This document shows positions 36,901 to 44,260 of a stretch of DNA of 64,000 bases, in pieces (the stretch's first letter is position 1; the number at the start of each line of letters is the position of its first letter). The notes under the pieces were generated by a model. That model was given only the letters and a program-made list of their open reading frames with translations, did no database searches and was not told the origin of the DNA. This DNA is from an uncultured Eubacteriales bacterium (GTDB lineage: Bacteria; Bacillota; Clostridia; Lachnospirales; Lachnospiraceae): assembly GCA_951800645.1 (NCBI GenBank), contig CATOIK010000007.1:34086-98085 (forward strand), written 5' to 3'. The position numbers and the translations under genes were made by a program.

Positions 36901-37768
36901 CTCCGGACGCAAAGAAGTAACCATTATCTACTACGGCCTGGACAAGAATCTGGAAGAAAAGCGGTTTACCGCTAAGGTGACAGTTGATGTGGCTGCAGAG
37001 ACAGAAGATGGCTTCTATGTCAAGGAAATTGAAGTAACCAAGCTTCCGAAGAAATTAAAATACTACGCAGGCGATATGTTGGATCCCGCCGGAATGGAAA
37101 TCTGCGCAGTGACGGTAGATTTGGAGACCGGTGAGGAGACAAGAACTGTCATCACAGAAGGCTTTAAGATCAGCCCGTCAATTCTGATGAATGCAGGCAG
37201 GACAACAGTGACCGTTTCCTACGCAGCAATCGGAGAAAACGGAGCGCCGAAGCTGTTTAAGGCTACCTTTGAGGTGGATGTCAGAAGACGCACCAGCGGC
37301 GGCGGTTCTGGTTCCAGCTCAAGCTCAGGATCTTCCTCCAGTCTGGGAACGGTTGTACAGGGCGGTGGAACTACAGGGGCAGCCATCTGGACACAGGCAG
37401 CAGACGGCAGCTGGTATCTGAACGGACCGGGCAAAGCCTACAAGAACGAGTGGGCCTTTGTCGGAAACCAGTATGCAAATCCTGTATTGGGACAGCCTAT
37501 AGCTGACTGGTTCCGTTTTGACGAAAACGGCAGAATGGTTACCGGCTGGTTCACAGATACAGACGGCTACAGATACTACTTAAGCGAAGTATCGGACGGA
37601 ACCTTAGGTCATATGGTAACCGGATGGCGCCTGATCAAAGGAGCAGACGGCGTGGAAAGATGGTATTACTTTAATACCGTATCTGACGGAACCAAGGGCA
37701 GACTTTTCGTGAATACGGTAACTCCCGATGGATACCGGGTGGACGAGAACGGATGCCGGGTTGAGTAA
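30983..37768 (+). CDS. Giant secreted glycoside hydrolase family 2 protein with discoidin, Ig-like and cell-wall-binding domains
   Basis: 2261 residues from GTG 30983, which has AAGGAGG nine bases ahead; the open frame extends upstream to an ATG at 30947, but that lies in the operator. Order: signal peptide (1-~28), N-terminal domain, GH2 sugar-binding domain (~148-335, HCWNTDDGADGG), Ig-like domain, TIM barrel (~455-760) with acid/base Glu581 in GIHNEQW and probable nucleophile Glu702 in MSEYGAEG. Then three F5/8-type discoidin-like modules (~990-1125, ~1205-1370, ~1450-1630), four bacterial Ig-like repeats (~1713-2102), a Gly/Ser linker and Trp/Gly-rich cell-wall-binding repeats to the end. 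No sortase motif; it is probably held to the surface by the wall-binding repeats. It should cleave a beta-linked glycan (galactoside or glucuronide). Confidence 0.88.
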   Translation: MKKMRSLLATSLIVAMTANSIPVIAAPLADPALPNQATPKNADISDIPKGTLVLNGLFDVKSLEAGTSKYLYINTYPEKGTKITSVTSDDEGVVQVSYGNNSIEDMTEEPGMAENNSNYNFVKLDAVAAGDARVTVTVTDGAGDLGSVTETFDVQVVAPEYEGTQRVVTGISQNWKFRLERDMTPPAAGTVPAVDGNWDEVTIPHCWNTDDGADGGNNYHKGIGWYVRELSAEELAKAMEKGKQVYLEMGAACKISEIYVNGEKIARHEGGYSRIRVDLTDYLKTGETNTIAISVDNRVNYLTPMSGDFTVFGGLYRDISLVAVGDVHMDLDQETAFGGRGLYVAQQGTENVTAATTIEDVYGNGGKLTVSGEIKNSAAEAKNVSAKAYIYDAEWNEVVSHDFPAVTVEPDARHTFTQELTVADPHLWDGLDDPYQYNVEFEVYVDGQMIDRERDRVGFRFFCSDPDKGFFLNGRSYPLRGVNSHQDRYNRGYAATHQDREQDMAIMDEMGVNAIRFAHYQHDPFVYELAAERGITVWAEIPMVNSIVNTRAFYKSTDDNLKELIHQAYNVPSVLMWGIHNEQWPNNKGITVLLDQLYKTCKTEDPSRLVTVATAQDPGNDVSESSWDTITLSWQSDVSAWNKYFGLYQGKDARYFGNWMNQVYEYGKKHKTIYGTANATTNPEGGHEDIPVYVHGNVGMSEYGAEGNPYIHDEKPGYSQNESNLSEEWHTLFHEIYYKVIAESPWMWGSYIWNMFEFGSDGRGNAGRQGTNNKGIVSYDRTIKKDSFYFYKANWSDEPALKISGERFAERNQDDIKVKVYSNMKTVELFVDGVSQGVLEAGSNTEPELNNQGQPDDALVPNTQLGKFTWDVKLSEQGEHKVVAVGTDENGTVYTDTVTWNRKFFSDPSIASSKYNVNSASLTISGVPGGTTVETLTENLRPLKNSSFEVRTAEGDLIEDPSTLVTLGMIVHVVAEDGVATADYVITSQPITQGKAVSASANQSGYPASNAVDGKTDTRWGSGGSFPGWITIDLGDTYTLDKLDTLWYASSGRNYTFEVQGSLDGTNFEVLIPSQQSSQGDVEPTWTGQKFGEDAQARYLKLYITSCSSGGQSSPSIYEIQAAGFRLASSTYSINNADREIIGVDPDTTVEELMEALSVEGDYNTLEVQNDEDGAVTLDTIVVVTYGEENKEVTYTLSTNGPDLRPVSQGKPAEALEIQVGGKMIPNEDNGSGCSLDRDHDVAANLVDGDLTTRWTGALTESGHTIPANAYPAEVLIDLEDEYVLNDFYIKAFDPGSRIYKFAVYAGNDPDTIKSEENIILDMRNNTSFGEGNKEISGKARYILLSVEGNTAPSSYRAASIYEMSVFGYRVNGSAYTVDEETKTISDVEVQTTVSDFLSSLDLKGNYSVEVVLGDKVLEEDDMITPGVKVRIGDMNGANKVTYTVEFAEADVTVPVSQGMDVEVSEVEVDGVMIPHEDANDGCGVGRDHDVAGNVVDGDVNTYWTGALIGASHIVPDKPFPASVRVKMTDLKSTDEYYYLTGVTADFFTNKGVRSYDYNISAKNIVGIETGFKVDAANSTTKGHVEHWTETGLNEIKDLTLTVTGCNQVSAYAGPKVAELRVYAWRVYGNDYKIDETNKKIFIGDEPITVAELRSGLEILGNCSVVFTDAEGAELGWDDSFSADCKMVVTDIKDHEFVYTAAGGGTPVDPEDKDYYTISIEVAENPAKMEYAVDEAFDPEGMVVNAVQKASASDAERTVEIPAEDLKFDYDFSQIGEQDVTIAYEGINAEGEKQTFETALTVTVDEFIPGDDDYKTEKIVVKKNPDKMVYQVDDAFDPAGMVVEAVQKATSSNATSSNAESAVVIPNEELEFKYDFSKTGKQVVTIIYTEANGAGEEKEFTTTLTVTVDETAEDYYTDKIVVKKKPKKLLYEVGEDFEPDGMVVEAREKSLSGSERTVTLTDEDLDYEYDFSTSGRKEVTIIYYGLDKNLEEKRFTAKVTVDVAAETEDGFYVKEIEVTKLPKKLKYYAGDMLDPAGMEICAVTVDLETGEETRTVITEGFKISPSILMNAGRTTVTVSYAAIGENGAPKLFKATFEVDVRRRTSGGGSGSSSSSGSSSSLGTVVQGGGTTGAAIWTQAADGSWYLNGPGKAYKNEWAFVGNQYANPVLGQPIADWFRFDENGRMVTGWFTDTDGYRYYLSEVSDGTLGHMVTGWRLIKGADGVERWYYFNTVSDGTKGRLFVNTVTPDGYRVDENGCRVE

Positions 37769-37819
37769 GATCAGAACAGGAAACGGTTAGGAGCGGCTGA
37801 ATGACGCTCTAAAGAGAGG

Positions 37820-37864
37820 GGCTGCGCCTTCCGAGAAGAAAAATCGGAGGGCGCAGCCTTTTCT
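37820..37864 (+). terminator. Terminator after the giant hydrolase
   Basis: GGCTGCGCCTTCCGA and TCGGAGGGCGCAGCC form a near-perfect stem with a nine-base A-rich loop, then TTTTC. Confidence 0.85.
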
Positions 37865-37911
37865 GAACCCCTGAAATATGCTATACTGTATCCTGAATAG
37901 GAGGATGGAGC

Positions 37912-38664
37912 ATGGCGGATTACACACAGATTCGAGACAGACTGGCAAGTGCAAAAAAGGTGCTGGTAGGACTTGGCGAGGAGTGGAAAAAGGCAGATAC
38001 AGAGGCTTATGACGCCCTCTATAAATTGCTGAAGGATAAGGATTACTTTATTGTGACAATGGCTACGGATGCGGTGATTTACGACACAAGGCTGGGAAGC
38101 GCTGCAGAGACGGCAGTTTGTGACGGCCAGAAGGAATTAGAGTTGTCTTGTCCGTCTGCAGACGAAGATACCATGGCGCTGATGGATAAGCTGTTTCCAG
38201 TCCGGGAGCAGCAAAAAAAGAAACCGGATGTGCGGCAGGATCGGATTGTGGCTCCGTGCGGCAATGAGACCTGGCGGCAGTGCTCCTGCGGCTGTACCAA
38301 AGACATCTGGGAGCCGGGAGAGATTCCGGAGGATGTCTGCCCCCACTGCGGCGCTTCTCTGACCGGAAACACCATAGAAGCCAGCCCATACATTGAAGAA
38401 GGCTATCTGCCTCAGTGGGATCGGTATGTCCGTTGGCTGGCAGAGACCTTAAACCAGGACATGGTGATTCTGGAGTTGGGAGTGGGTTTTGGAAATCCGG
38501 GGGTAATCCGGTTTCCCTTTGAGAAGACCTGCTTCTTCAGCCAGAAGACTTATTTGTACCGGATTAACCGGCTGTTTCCCCAGGTGGCCGCAGAGCTTGA
38601 GGGACGGGCAGAGGGGATTGCCCAGTCGTCTCTGGAATGGATAAAGGCGGTCTCCAGGGCGTAA
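37912..38664 (+). CDS. Divergent Sir2-like (sirtuin) protein with zinc-binding cysteines
   Basis: 250 residues. Not confidently recognised as a standard family member. The C-terminal LELGVGFGNPGVIRFPFEK (~192-210) resembles the late motif of SirTM-type sirtuins. Four cysteines in CSCGC and CPHCG (~120-152) fit the small zinc module, and YFIVTMATDAVI (~43-54) sits where sirtuins carry the NVD/QID region. The N-terminal GAG Rossmann signature is weak (VLVGLGEEWKK), so deacylase or ADP-ribosyltransferase activity is uncertain. GGAGG precedes the ATG. Next to ung but with an intervening gap. Possible role: NAD-binding or protein-modifying enzyme. Confidence 0.55.
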   Translation: MADYTQIRDRLASAKKVLVGLGEEWKKADTEAYDALYKLLKDKDYFIVTMATDAVIYDTRLGSAAETAVCDGQKELELSCPSADEDTMALMDKLFPVREQQKKKPDVRQDRIVAPCGNETWRQCSCGCTKDIWEPGEIPEDVCPHCGASLTGNTIEASPYIEEGYLPQWDRYVRWLAETLNQDMVILELGVGFGNPGVIRFPFEKTCFFSQKTYLYRINRLFPQVAAELEGRAEGIAQSSLEWIKAVSRA

Positions 38665-38747
38665 TTTTCATAAAGTTTTCCGATTTGGGGGCATTGTGGA
38701 ATTGGTTGGAGTATGATAAACTGATAAAAATGAAAAAGGAGAAATTT

Positions 38748-39422
38748 ATGGGAGCGATTGCCAATGATTGGCTGCAGCCGCTGCAGGCGGAATTTCGCAA
38801 GCCATATTATAAAAAACTGTATGAGACCGTAAAGCGGGAGTACGAGACCCGGCAGATTTTTCCGGACGCCAATGACATTTTCAATGCCTTTGAGTTTACG
38901 CCCCTTTCCCAGGTAAAGGTGGTGATTTTAGGTCAGGATCCCTATCACAATATAGGTCAGGCTCACGGCCTTTGCTTTTCGGTGAAGCCGGATGTGGAGA
39001 TTCCGCCGTCTCTGGTGAACATCTACCAGGAGCTTCAGGATGATCTAGGCTGCTACATACCGGACAACGGCTATCTGGAAAAATGGGCCAGACAGGGCGT
39101 AATGCTGCTTAATACCGTGCTGACAGTGCGCGCCCATCAGGCCAATTCCCACCGGGGGATTGGGTGGGAGGAATTCACGGACGCAGCCATCCGGATTCTA
39201 AATGAACAGGATCGGCCTATGGTATTCATTCTCTGGGGCAGACCGGCCCAGCTGAAAAAGTCTATGCTGAACAATCCGAAGCATCTGATTTTAGAAGCGC
39301 CTCATCCCAGCCCCCTGTCTGCGTACCGAGGGTTTTTCGGCAGTCGCCCCTTTTCCCAGACGAATGCATTTCTGGAGAAAAACGGGCTGGAACCAGTTGA
39401 CTGGCAGATTGAAAACAAATAG
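38748..39422 (+). CDS. ung: Uracil-DNA glycosylase, family 1
   Basis: 224 residues from ATG 38748, preceded by AAAGGAG. Family 1 motifs are complete: catalytic GQDPYHN (water-activating Asp, ~62-68), a Ser/Pro segment VKPDVEIPPSLVNIY, LLLNTVLTVR-like strand MLLNTVLTVRAHQANSH, and the minor-groove loop HPSPLSAYRGFFG (~184-196). It removes uracil from DNA to start base-excision repair in the cytoplasm. Length is normal. It is followed 12 bases later by uppP. An in-frame extension upstream to 38637 overlaps the previous gene and is rejected. Confidence 0.96.
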   Translation: MGAIANDWLQPLQAEFRKPYYKKLYETVKREYETRQIFPDANDIFNAFEFTPLSQVKVVILGQDPYHNIGQAHGLCFSVKPDVEIPPSLVNIYQELQDDLGCYIPDNGYLEKWARQGVMLLNTVLTVRAHQANSHRGIGWEEFTDAAIRILNEQDRPMVFILWGRPAQLKKSMLNNPKHLILEAPHPSPLSAYRGFFGSRPFSQTNAFLEKNGLEPVDWQIENK

Positions 39423-39434
39423 GGGTGACAGACT

Positions 39435-40268
39435 ATGGATTTTATTGAATTTTTAAAGGTAGTTGTGCTGGGAATTGTGGAAGGCTTTACAGAGTGGCTT
39501 CCCATCAGCAGTACCGGGCATATGATTCTGGTAGACGAGATTATCCATCTGAATGTGACGGAATCGTTTATGTCCATGTTCCGGGTGGTAATTCAGTTAG
39601 GGGCCATTCTTGCGGTGGTAGTGCTGTATTTTCGGAAGCTGAACCCCTTTGACCAGGGCAAGACCAGGAACCAGAAGATTATTACCATCCAGCTTTGGGT
39701 GAAGATTCTGGCGGCCTGTATTCCTGCGGCAGTATTTGGGCTTCTTTTGGATGATTGGATGGACGCCCACCTTTATAACGGATATGTGGTGGCAGCCATG
39801 CTGATTGTTTACGGCATCCTGTTTATCCTGTTGGAAAACCGGAACCAGTATACCGAGTTCCCGCTGCAGAAAACGGCGCAGATTCCTTATCAGACGGCGT
39901 TTTACATTGGCCTGTTCCAGGTGCTTTCTCTGATTCCGGGCACATCCCGGTCCGGAGCCACCATCCTTGGAGCCATGCTTCTGGGCTGTTCCAGAAGTGC
40001 GGCGGCAGAGTTTTCCTTCTTTTTGGGAATTCCGGTTATGTTTGGGGCCAGCCTGCTGAAGCTGGTAAAGTTTGGCTTTTCTTTCAGCGGCGTGGAGATT
40101 TTTTATCTGATTTCCGGCATGGTGATAGCCTTTGTAGTGTCTGTGTATTCCATCAAATTCCTGATGGGCTACATACGCAGCAATGACTTTAAGCTGTTTG
40201 GTTATTACCGCATTGTGCTGGGTGTGGTTGTGCTGGCGTATTTTTCAGTGACAGCGTTAGTGGCCTGA
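39435..40268 (+). CDS. uppP: Undecaprenyl-diphosphate phosphatase UppP (BacA)
   Basis: 277 residues with about eight hydrophobic helices. Both signature loops are present: [15 protein letters not shown] (residues ~17-31) and [10 protein letters not shown] (~173-182), which hold the catalytic Glu, Ser and Arg. It recycles the lipid carrier of cell-wall synthesis by removing a phosphate from undecaprenyl diphosphate at the outer face of the membrane, and gives some bacitracin resistance. Probably in one unit with ung (12-base gap). Confidence 0.95.
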   Translation: MDFIEFLKVVVLGIVEGFTEWLPISSTGHMILVDEIIHLNVTESFMSMFRVVIQLGAILAVVVLYFRKLNPFDQGKTRNQKIITIQLWVKILAACIPAAVFGLLLDDWMDAHLYNGYVVAAMLIVYGILFILLENRNQYTEFPLQKTAQIPYQTAFYIGLFQVLSLIPGTSRSGATILGAMLLGCSRSAAAEFSFFLGIPVMFGASLLKLVKFGFSFSGVEIFYLISGMVIAFVVSVYSIKFLMGYIRSNDFKLFGYYRIVLGVVVLAYFSVTALVA

Positions 40269-40298
40269 CAGGCTGTGGACATAGGAAAGGTTTGACAT

Positions 40299-41576
40299 AT
40301 GAGGGGAAAGCATCTTCCGCCTAGAGAGCGGCATTTTCTGCTTTTGACACTGGTTCCGCTTTATTTTATTGCAGCGGCGTTTATCCTGCAGCCTGCCGGG
40401 GAGATTCTCCCCGGCTTGCTTGCCATTATCCGTGAGCCGGATTTTCTGATTACGGATTATTTTGTTATTGGCGGCGTGGGAGCAGCCTTTGTGAATGCAG
40501 GCGTACTGACCTTGATCAGCATTGGTATTGTGTATTTTCTGGATATGGAGTTTGACGGCCATACCATTACTTCCGCCTGCCTGATGTTCGGTTTTTCCCT
40601 GTTTGGAAAGAATCTGATGAATATTTGGACGATTCTTCTGGGCGTGTGTTTGTATGCCCGGTATCACAAAACGCCGGTGTCCCGGTATATTTATATTGGA
40701 TTTTACGGCACCAGTCTGTCCCCGATTATTACTCAGGTGATGCAGATGGGGAATCTGCCGCTGGGATTTAGGGGAGTGCTTTGCATTTTTACCGGAGTGG
40801 TTATCGGCTTTGTGCTGCCGCCTTTAAGCACCCATGTCCACTATGCCCATAAGGGCTATTCTCTTTATAATGTAGGTTTTGCAGGAGGCATTATTGCTAC
40901 GGTGGTAGTGTCTTTGCTGCGGTCCTTCGGCCTGGAAACGGAATCCAGGCTGATTTGGTCTACCGGGCATGATCAGGAGTATTTTCTGCTTTTGTCGGTG
41001 CTGTTTATTGGGATGATTCTCTTTGGAATGGTGACAGACAAGACTGCACTGAAAGGGTACGGAAATATCTGGAAGTCTCCGGGACTGGGAGGCACAGACT
41101 TTTATAAGTCAGAAGGGGGAGAAGCCGTCCTCATTAACATGGGAATCAACGGCATGGCAGCCATGGCCTTTCTGGTGGTAGCAGGAGGAGATTTAAACGG
41201 CCCCACCATTGGCAGTATTTTTACAGTAGTGGGCTTCAGCGCCACAGGAAAGCATTTCCGGAATATTATGCCGGTAATGGCGGGCGTGTGGCTGGCCAGC
41301 CAGCTGAAGCACTGGTCAATTACAGACCCGTCCGCTTCTCTGGCGCTGCTTTTGTCCACCACCCTGGCTCCGATTGCAGGAGAGTTCGGCGTGCTGGCCG
41401 GTGTGCTGGCCGGGTTCCTTCATTCCTCAGTGGCTCTCAATGTAGGCACTGTCTATGGAGGAATGAATCTTTACAACAACGGATTTGCAGGCGGCCTGGT
41501 AGCCATCTTCCTGGTGCCGGTAATCCAGTCTATTATGGACAGGCGGGCCAGAGCAAGAGGCGGGATTTCACTGTAG
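40299..41576 (+). CDS. DUF1576-type polytopic membrane protein
   Basis: 425 residues, mostly hydrophobic, about ten or more membrane helices. Two halves look alike: both contain an xxYNVGFAGGI/YNNGFAGGL motif (near residues 187-195 and 390-400) preceded by a Gly-rich, Ser-Pro segment, suggesting an internal duplication. This fits the DUF1576 family of Firmicutes membrane proteins, whose function is unknown; a transport role is plausible from the duplicated fold. No catalytic motif. It follows uppP by 30 bases and might be co-transcribed. It ends 11 bases before the convergent gene's stop. Confidence 0.72.
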   Translation: MRGKHLPPRERHFLLLTLVPLYFIAAAFILQPAGEILPGLLAIIREPDFLITDYFVIGGVGAAFVNAGVLTLISIGIVYFLDMEFDGHTITSACLMFGFSLFGKNLMNIWTILLGVCLYARYHKTPVSRYIYIGFYGTSLSPIITQVMQMGNLPLGFRGVLCIFTGVVIGFVLPPLSTHVHYAHKGYSLYNVGFAGGIIATVVVSLLRSFGLETESRLIWSTGHDQEYFLLLSVLFIGMILFGMVTDKTALKGYGNIWKSPGLGGTDFYKSEGGEAVLINMGINGMAAMAFLVVAGGDLNGPTIGSIFTVVGFSATGKHFRNIMPVMAGVWLASQLKHWSITDPSASLALLLSTTLAPIAGEFGVLAGVLAGFLHSSVALNVGTVYGGMNLYNNGFAGGLVAIFLVPVIQSIMDRRARARGGISL

Positions 41577-41587
41577 CTTTCTGTATC

Positions 41588-42139
41588 TTACTTTTTCAGC
41601 ACGCTCCACTTTTCGGCAGGCAGCTTGTTCTTCAGGAAGCTGTGCAGAACATTATCCTCTACATTGGCCTGTCCCTCCGGCAGTAAAAACGCCTGGCGGG
41701 GGGAAACAAACAGGTAGATGCAGGAGGCAGCCTGGTAAACCATGTGAAGCTGGTCCCAGCGTACCCGCAGCGTGCCGCCTTCTCCAGTAGGGGTTACGAT
41801 GGTAATGCCGTCATCAGTATCCATCAGGGTTACGGTGTAAACATGCTTCGGTGTGTCCAGTTTCAGCTTCTTTACCTGGGCTTTAATGGAATAGAAAAAG
41901 TTCCCGAAGTAAACCGCCGGAAGCAGCAGCCCGATTCCGGCCAGAACGCCGCCTAACAGCCCTGCCTGCTCTGCCTTTCCCACCTGGGTAAAGCAGACGA
42001 TAGCAAAGAACACCATAATGCCGGCAAAAATGGCCGGGGATTTCCAGCGCTTCTGGCGGATCAAAATGTCAAAGACCGCAAAATCCCGGAAGGTTTTTCC
42101 ATCAATGCGGGAAGGAATGACAATCGGTTCTGAATTCAT
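41588..42139 (-). CDS. YcxB-like membrane protein
   Basis: 183 residues from ATG 42139 with GAGGAG seven bases ahead; an 18-residue upstream extension has no site. Two adjacent hydrophobic helices lie at ~33-75. A C-terminal globular domain follows, in which TLRVRWDQLHMVYQAASCIYLFVSPRQAFLLPEGQ matches the pattern of the YcxB-like C-terminal domain (Trp, then a Tyr/Leu-Phe-x-Ser strand and a Pro). Function unknown. Divergent from the uxuA operon. Confidence 0.7.
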   Translation of the reverse strand: MNSEPIVIPSRIDGKTFRDFAVFDILIRQKRWKSPAIFAGIMVFFAIVCFTQVGKAEQAGLLGGVLAGIGLLLPAVYFGNFFYSIKAQVKKLKLDTPKHVYTVTLMDTDDGITIVTPTGEGGTLRVRWDQLHMVYQAASCIYLFVSPRQAFLLPEGQANVEDNVLHSFLKNKLPAEKWSVLKK

Positions 42140-42237
42140 AAGCATCTCCTCTTTCTGCTGATAATATAGGTTTGAATGGTTGTATCTTACCAAAAATTGT
42201 GGGTATTGTCAAAGATGGTTGTGAAAAAGCATCACAA

Positions 42238-42280
42238 AACTAATATATTAGTTGACCAATGAAGGAAGAAGTGGTATACT
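42238..42280 (+). promoter_or_regulatory. uxuA promoter and palindromic operator
   Basis: TTGACC (42252-42257) and TATACT (42275-42280) are 17 bases apart. The perfect 16-bp palindrome AACTAATATATTAGTT (42238-42253) touches the -35 box. Its ACTAA-N4-TTAGT core matches the operator before the giant hydrolase. A GntR/FCD regulator is encoded in the same operon (43532). Confidence 0.75.
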
Positions 42281-42339
42281 TAAAACAGCAGTAAAGATTC
42301 CGTGTATGGAAGAATGGAAACCAAGAAAAACTATGAAAT

Positions 42340-42388
42340 GCTAACCGTTTAGAGCGGCCAGGAAGATGAGCCGCCCGAAACCGTTAGC
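42340..42388 (+). promoter_or_regulatory. Two-level hairpin in the uxuA leader
   Basis: GCTAACCGTTT (42340-42350) pairs with AAACCGTTAGC (42378-42388) with one C-C mismatch. Inside it, GCGGC (42354-42358) pairs with GCCGC (42370-42374). The hairpin ends ten bases before the ribosome site and has no U-tract, so it is a leader structure and not a terminator. No known riboswitch class matched. Confidence 0.55.
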
Positions 42389-42412
42389 AAAAGTAAAAGG
42401 AGGACATGCAAC

Positions 42413-43489
42413 ATGAAAATGACATTCCGCTGGTACGGCTCTGATAGTGATTCCATCACTTTAAAGCAGATCAAGCAGATTCCGGGTATGACCGGTCTGA
42501 TGGGCGTGCTGGACTACAAGGCAGCCGGTGAGGTATGGACTGAGGAAGAAATCAAGGCTTATGTGGATGAGGTTCACGCAGCCGGTTTAGAGTGCGAGGT
42601 TATTGAGAGCGTAAATGTCCATGAGGACATCAAGATGGGTCTGCCCACTCGCGACAAGTATATCGAAAATTACATTACTACCATTCGGAACCTGGCAAAA
42701 TACGGCATCAAAGTCATCGTTTACAACTTTATGCCGGTATTTGACTGGCTGCGGACCGACTTAGCCAGAGAGATTCCGGAGGACGGCTCTAACAGCCTGT
42801 ATTTTGACGAGGCTGAGTTAGGCGATATGACTCCGGTAGATCTGGTAAAGAATACCATCGAGAACTGCAACGGCTTTACTCTGCCGGGCTGGGAGCCGGA
42901 GCGTCTGGCTGAGTTAGAGACTACCTTAAAGCATTACGAGAGCATCACTCCGGATATGCTGCGGGAAAACTATAAATATTTCCTGGACGCCATCATTCCG
43001 GTTTGTGAAGAGGTTGGCATCAAGATGGCAGTGCATCCGGACGATCCGGCGTGGCCCATCTTCGGTCTGCCCCGTATCTCCCACAGCCAGGAAGATTTTG
43101 ACAAGATCGTGGCCCTTCATGATTCACCGGCAAATACCCTGTGCCTGTGCACCGGTTCCCTGGGTTCCAATCCGGACAACAACATTCCGGAGATCATCCG
43201 TCACTTCGGCGAAATGGACCGCATCGGATGTCTCCATGTCCGCAATGTAAAATACTTAGGCCACAGAAAGTTCCGGGAGGCAGCTCATCTGTCCCGTACC
43301 GGTGACCTGGATCTGTTTGAGATCATGAAGGCAATCTATGACACCTGCCCGGATGTATATATTCGTCCGGATCACGGCAGAATGATTTGGGATGAGGTTG
43401 GCCGCCCTGGTTATGGTCTGTACGACCGGGCTTTGGGTGCAGAGTATCTGGAGGGCATCTGGGAAGCTATCACCAAAATGAGTAAGTAA
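42413..43489 (+). CDS. uxuA: Mannonate dehydratase
   Basis: 358 residues, typical length for the Gram-positive UxuA. The start [24 protein letters not shown] is diagnostic, and the metal/active-site strands follow ([64 protein letters not shown], and the late [15 protein letters not shown]). It removes water from D-mannonate to give 2-keto-3-deoxygluconate, the third step of glucuronate breakdown. AGGAGG precedes the ATG. First gene of an operon with a GntR regulator and uxuB. Confidence 0.96.
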   Translation: MKMTFRWYGSDSDSITLKQIKQIPGMTGLMGVLDYKAAGEVWTEEEIKAYVDEVHAAGLECEVIESVNVHEDIKMGLPTRDKYIENYITTIRNLAKYGIKVIVYNFMPVFDWLRTDLAREIPEDGSNSLYFDEAELGDMTPVDLVKNTIENCNGFTLPGWEPERLAELETTLKHYESITPDMLRENYKYFLDAIIPVCEEVGIKMAVHPDDPAWPIFGLPRISHSQEDFDKIVALHDSPANTLCLCTGSLGSNPDNNIPEIIRHFGEMDRIGCLHVRNVKYLGHRKFREAAHLSRTGDLDLFEIMKAIYDTCPDVYIRPDHGRMIWDEVGRPGYGLYDRALGAEYLEGIWEAITKMSK

Positions 43490-43531
43490 TAAAGACAGGA
43501 TTTTTAGCAGATCCAAAGAGGAGGGCAGCAG

Positions 43532-44209
43532 ATGCAGGTGACAGAACGCTATCCGAATGAAAGCGGCAGGGACTATGCAAAACGGATAATTCGAGAGAAT
43601 ATTATTCGGCTGGAACTGGAGCCGGGAGCAGTGATCAGCGACAGGGAGCTGGCGGCCAGTATGAATCTGTCCCGCACCCCGGTCCGGGAAGCACTTCTGG
43701 ATCTGGCAAAAGTAAAGATTGTGGAAATCTATCCTCAGCGTGGCAGTGTGGTAGCTCCCATTGACTATGGCATGGTAGAGGAGGCTCAGTTTATCCGCAG
43801 TGTGCTGGAGACGGCAGTGGTTCGCCTGGTCTGCGGACAGGCTTCCGTGGAACAGACGGAGCAGCTGCAGGAAAATGTGGCGCTGCAGGAGTTTTATTAT
43901 CAGCACGGTTCTTCTGAGCGGCTTTTGGAGATGGATGATGAATTCCACAAGCTGTTGTTCCAGATTGCAGGGCGGATGCAGGCTTATGAGATGATGAAAA
44001 GCATCACAGTGCATTTTGACCGGGTGCGGAGTCTGGCGGTGGTCGGAGTGAAGGAAAAGCTCTGGATCGGTGACCACAGAAAGATTTTCGAGGCGGTGGC
44101 TGCCCATGACGGAGACCAGGCCGTCAAGCAGATGGAGATTCACTTAAGCCGCTACAAGGTGGATGAAGATGCACTGCGAAAGTTGTATCCCCAGTATTTT
44201 CAGCCTTAA
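43532..44209 (+). CDS. GntR-family regulator with FCD domain (hexuronate operon)
   Basis: 225 residues. The winged helix (~10-75) has ISDRELAASMNLSRTPVREALLDLAKVKIV. The FCD domain (~85-215) carries its metal-site pattern (MDDEFHKLLF and the late GDHRKIFEAVAAHD). Such regulators bind uronic acid derivatives or their breakdown products. Encoded between uxuA and uxuB, it is very likely the regulator of this operon, acting at the palindrome 42238-42253. Its FCD resemblance to the GntR protein at 29160 and the matching operator near the giant hydrolase hint at cross-regulation. GAGGAGG precedes the ATG. Confidence 0.9.
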   Translation: MQVTERYPNESGRDYAKRIIRENIIRLELEPGAVISDRELAASMNLSRTPVREALLDLAKVKIVEIYPQRGSVVAPIDYGMVEEAQFIRSVLETAVVRLVCGQASVEQTEQLQENVALQEFYYQHGSSERLLEMDDEFHKLLFQIAGRMQAYEMMKSITVHFDRVRSLAVVGVKEKLWIGDHRKIFEAVAAHDGDQAVKQMEIHLSRYKVDEDALRKLYPQYFQP

Positions 44210-44260
44210 TGGCGGTGCAGTATAACTCATTGGACGATATGTCCGGAAAGTGTGAACAAT

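Noticed and set aside
42238..42253. Palindrome before uxuA as an insertion-sequence end or attachment site
   Set aside because: It overlaps a good promoter and matches another regulator-type palindrome; no transposase or duplicated flank is present.
43256..44143. 295-codon minus-strand frame over uxuA end and the GntR gene
   Set aside because: Covers two well-supported plus-strand genes and has no recognisable domain.
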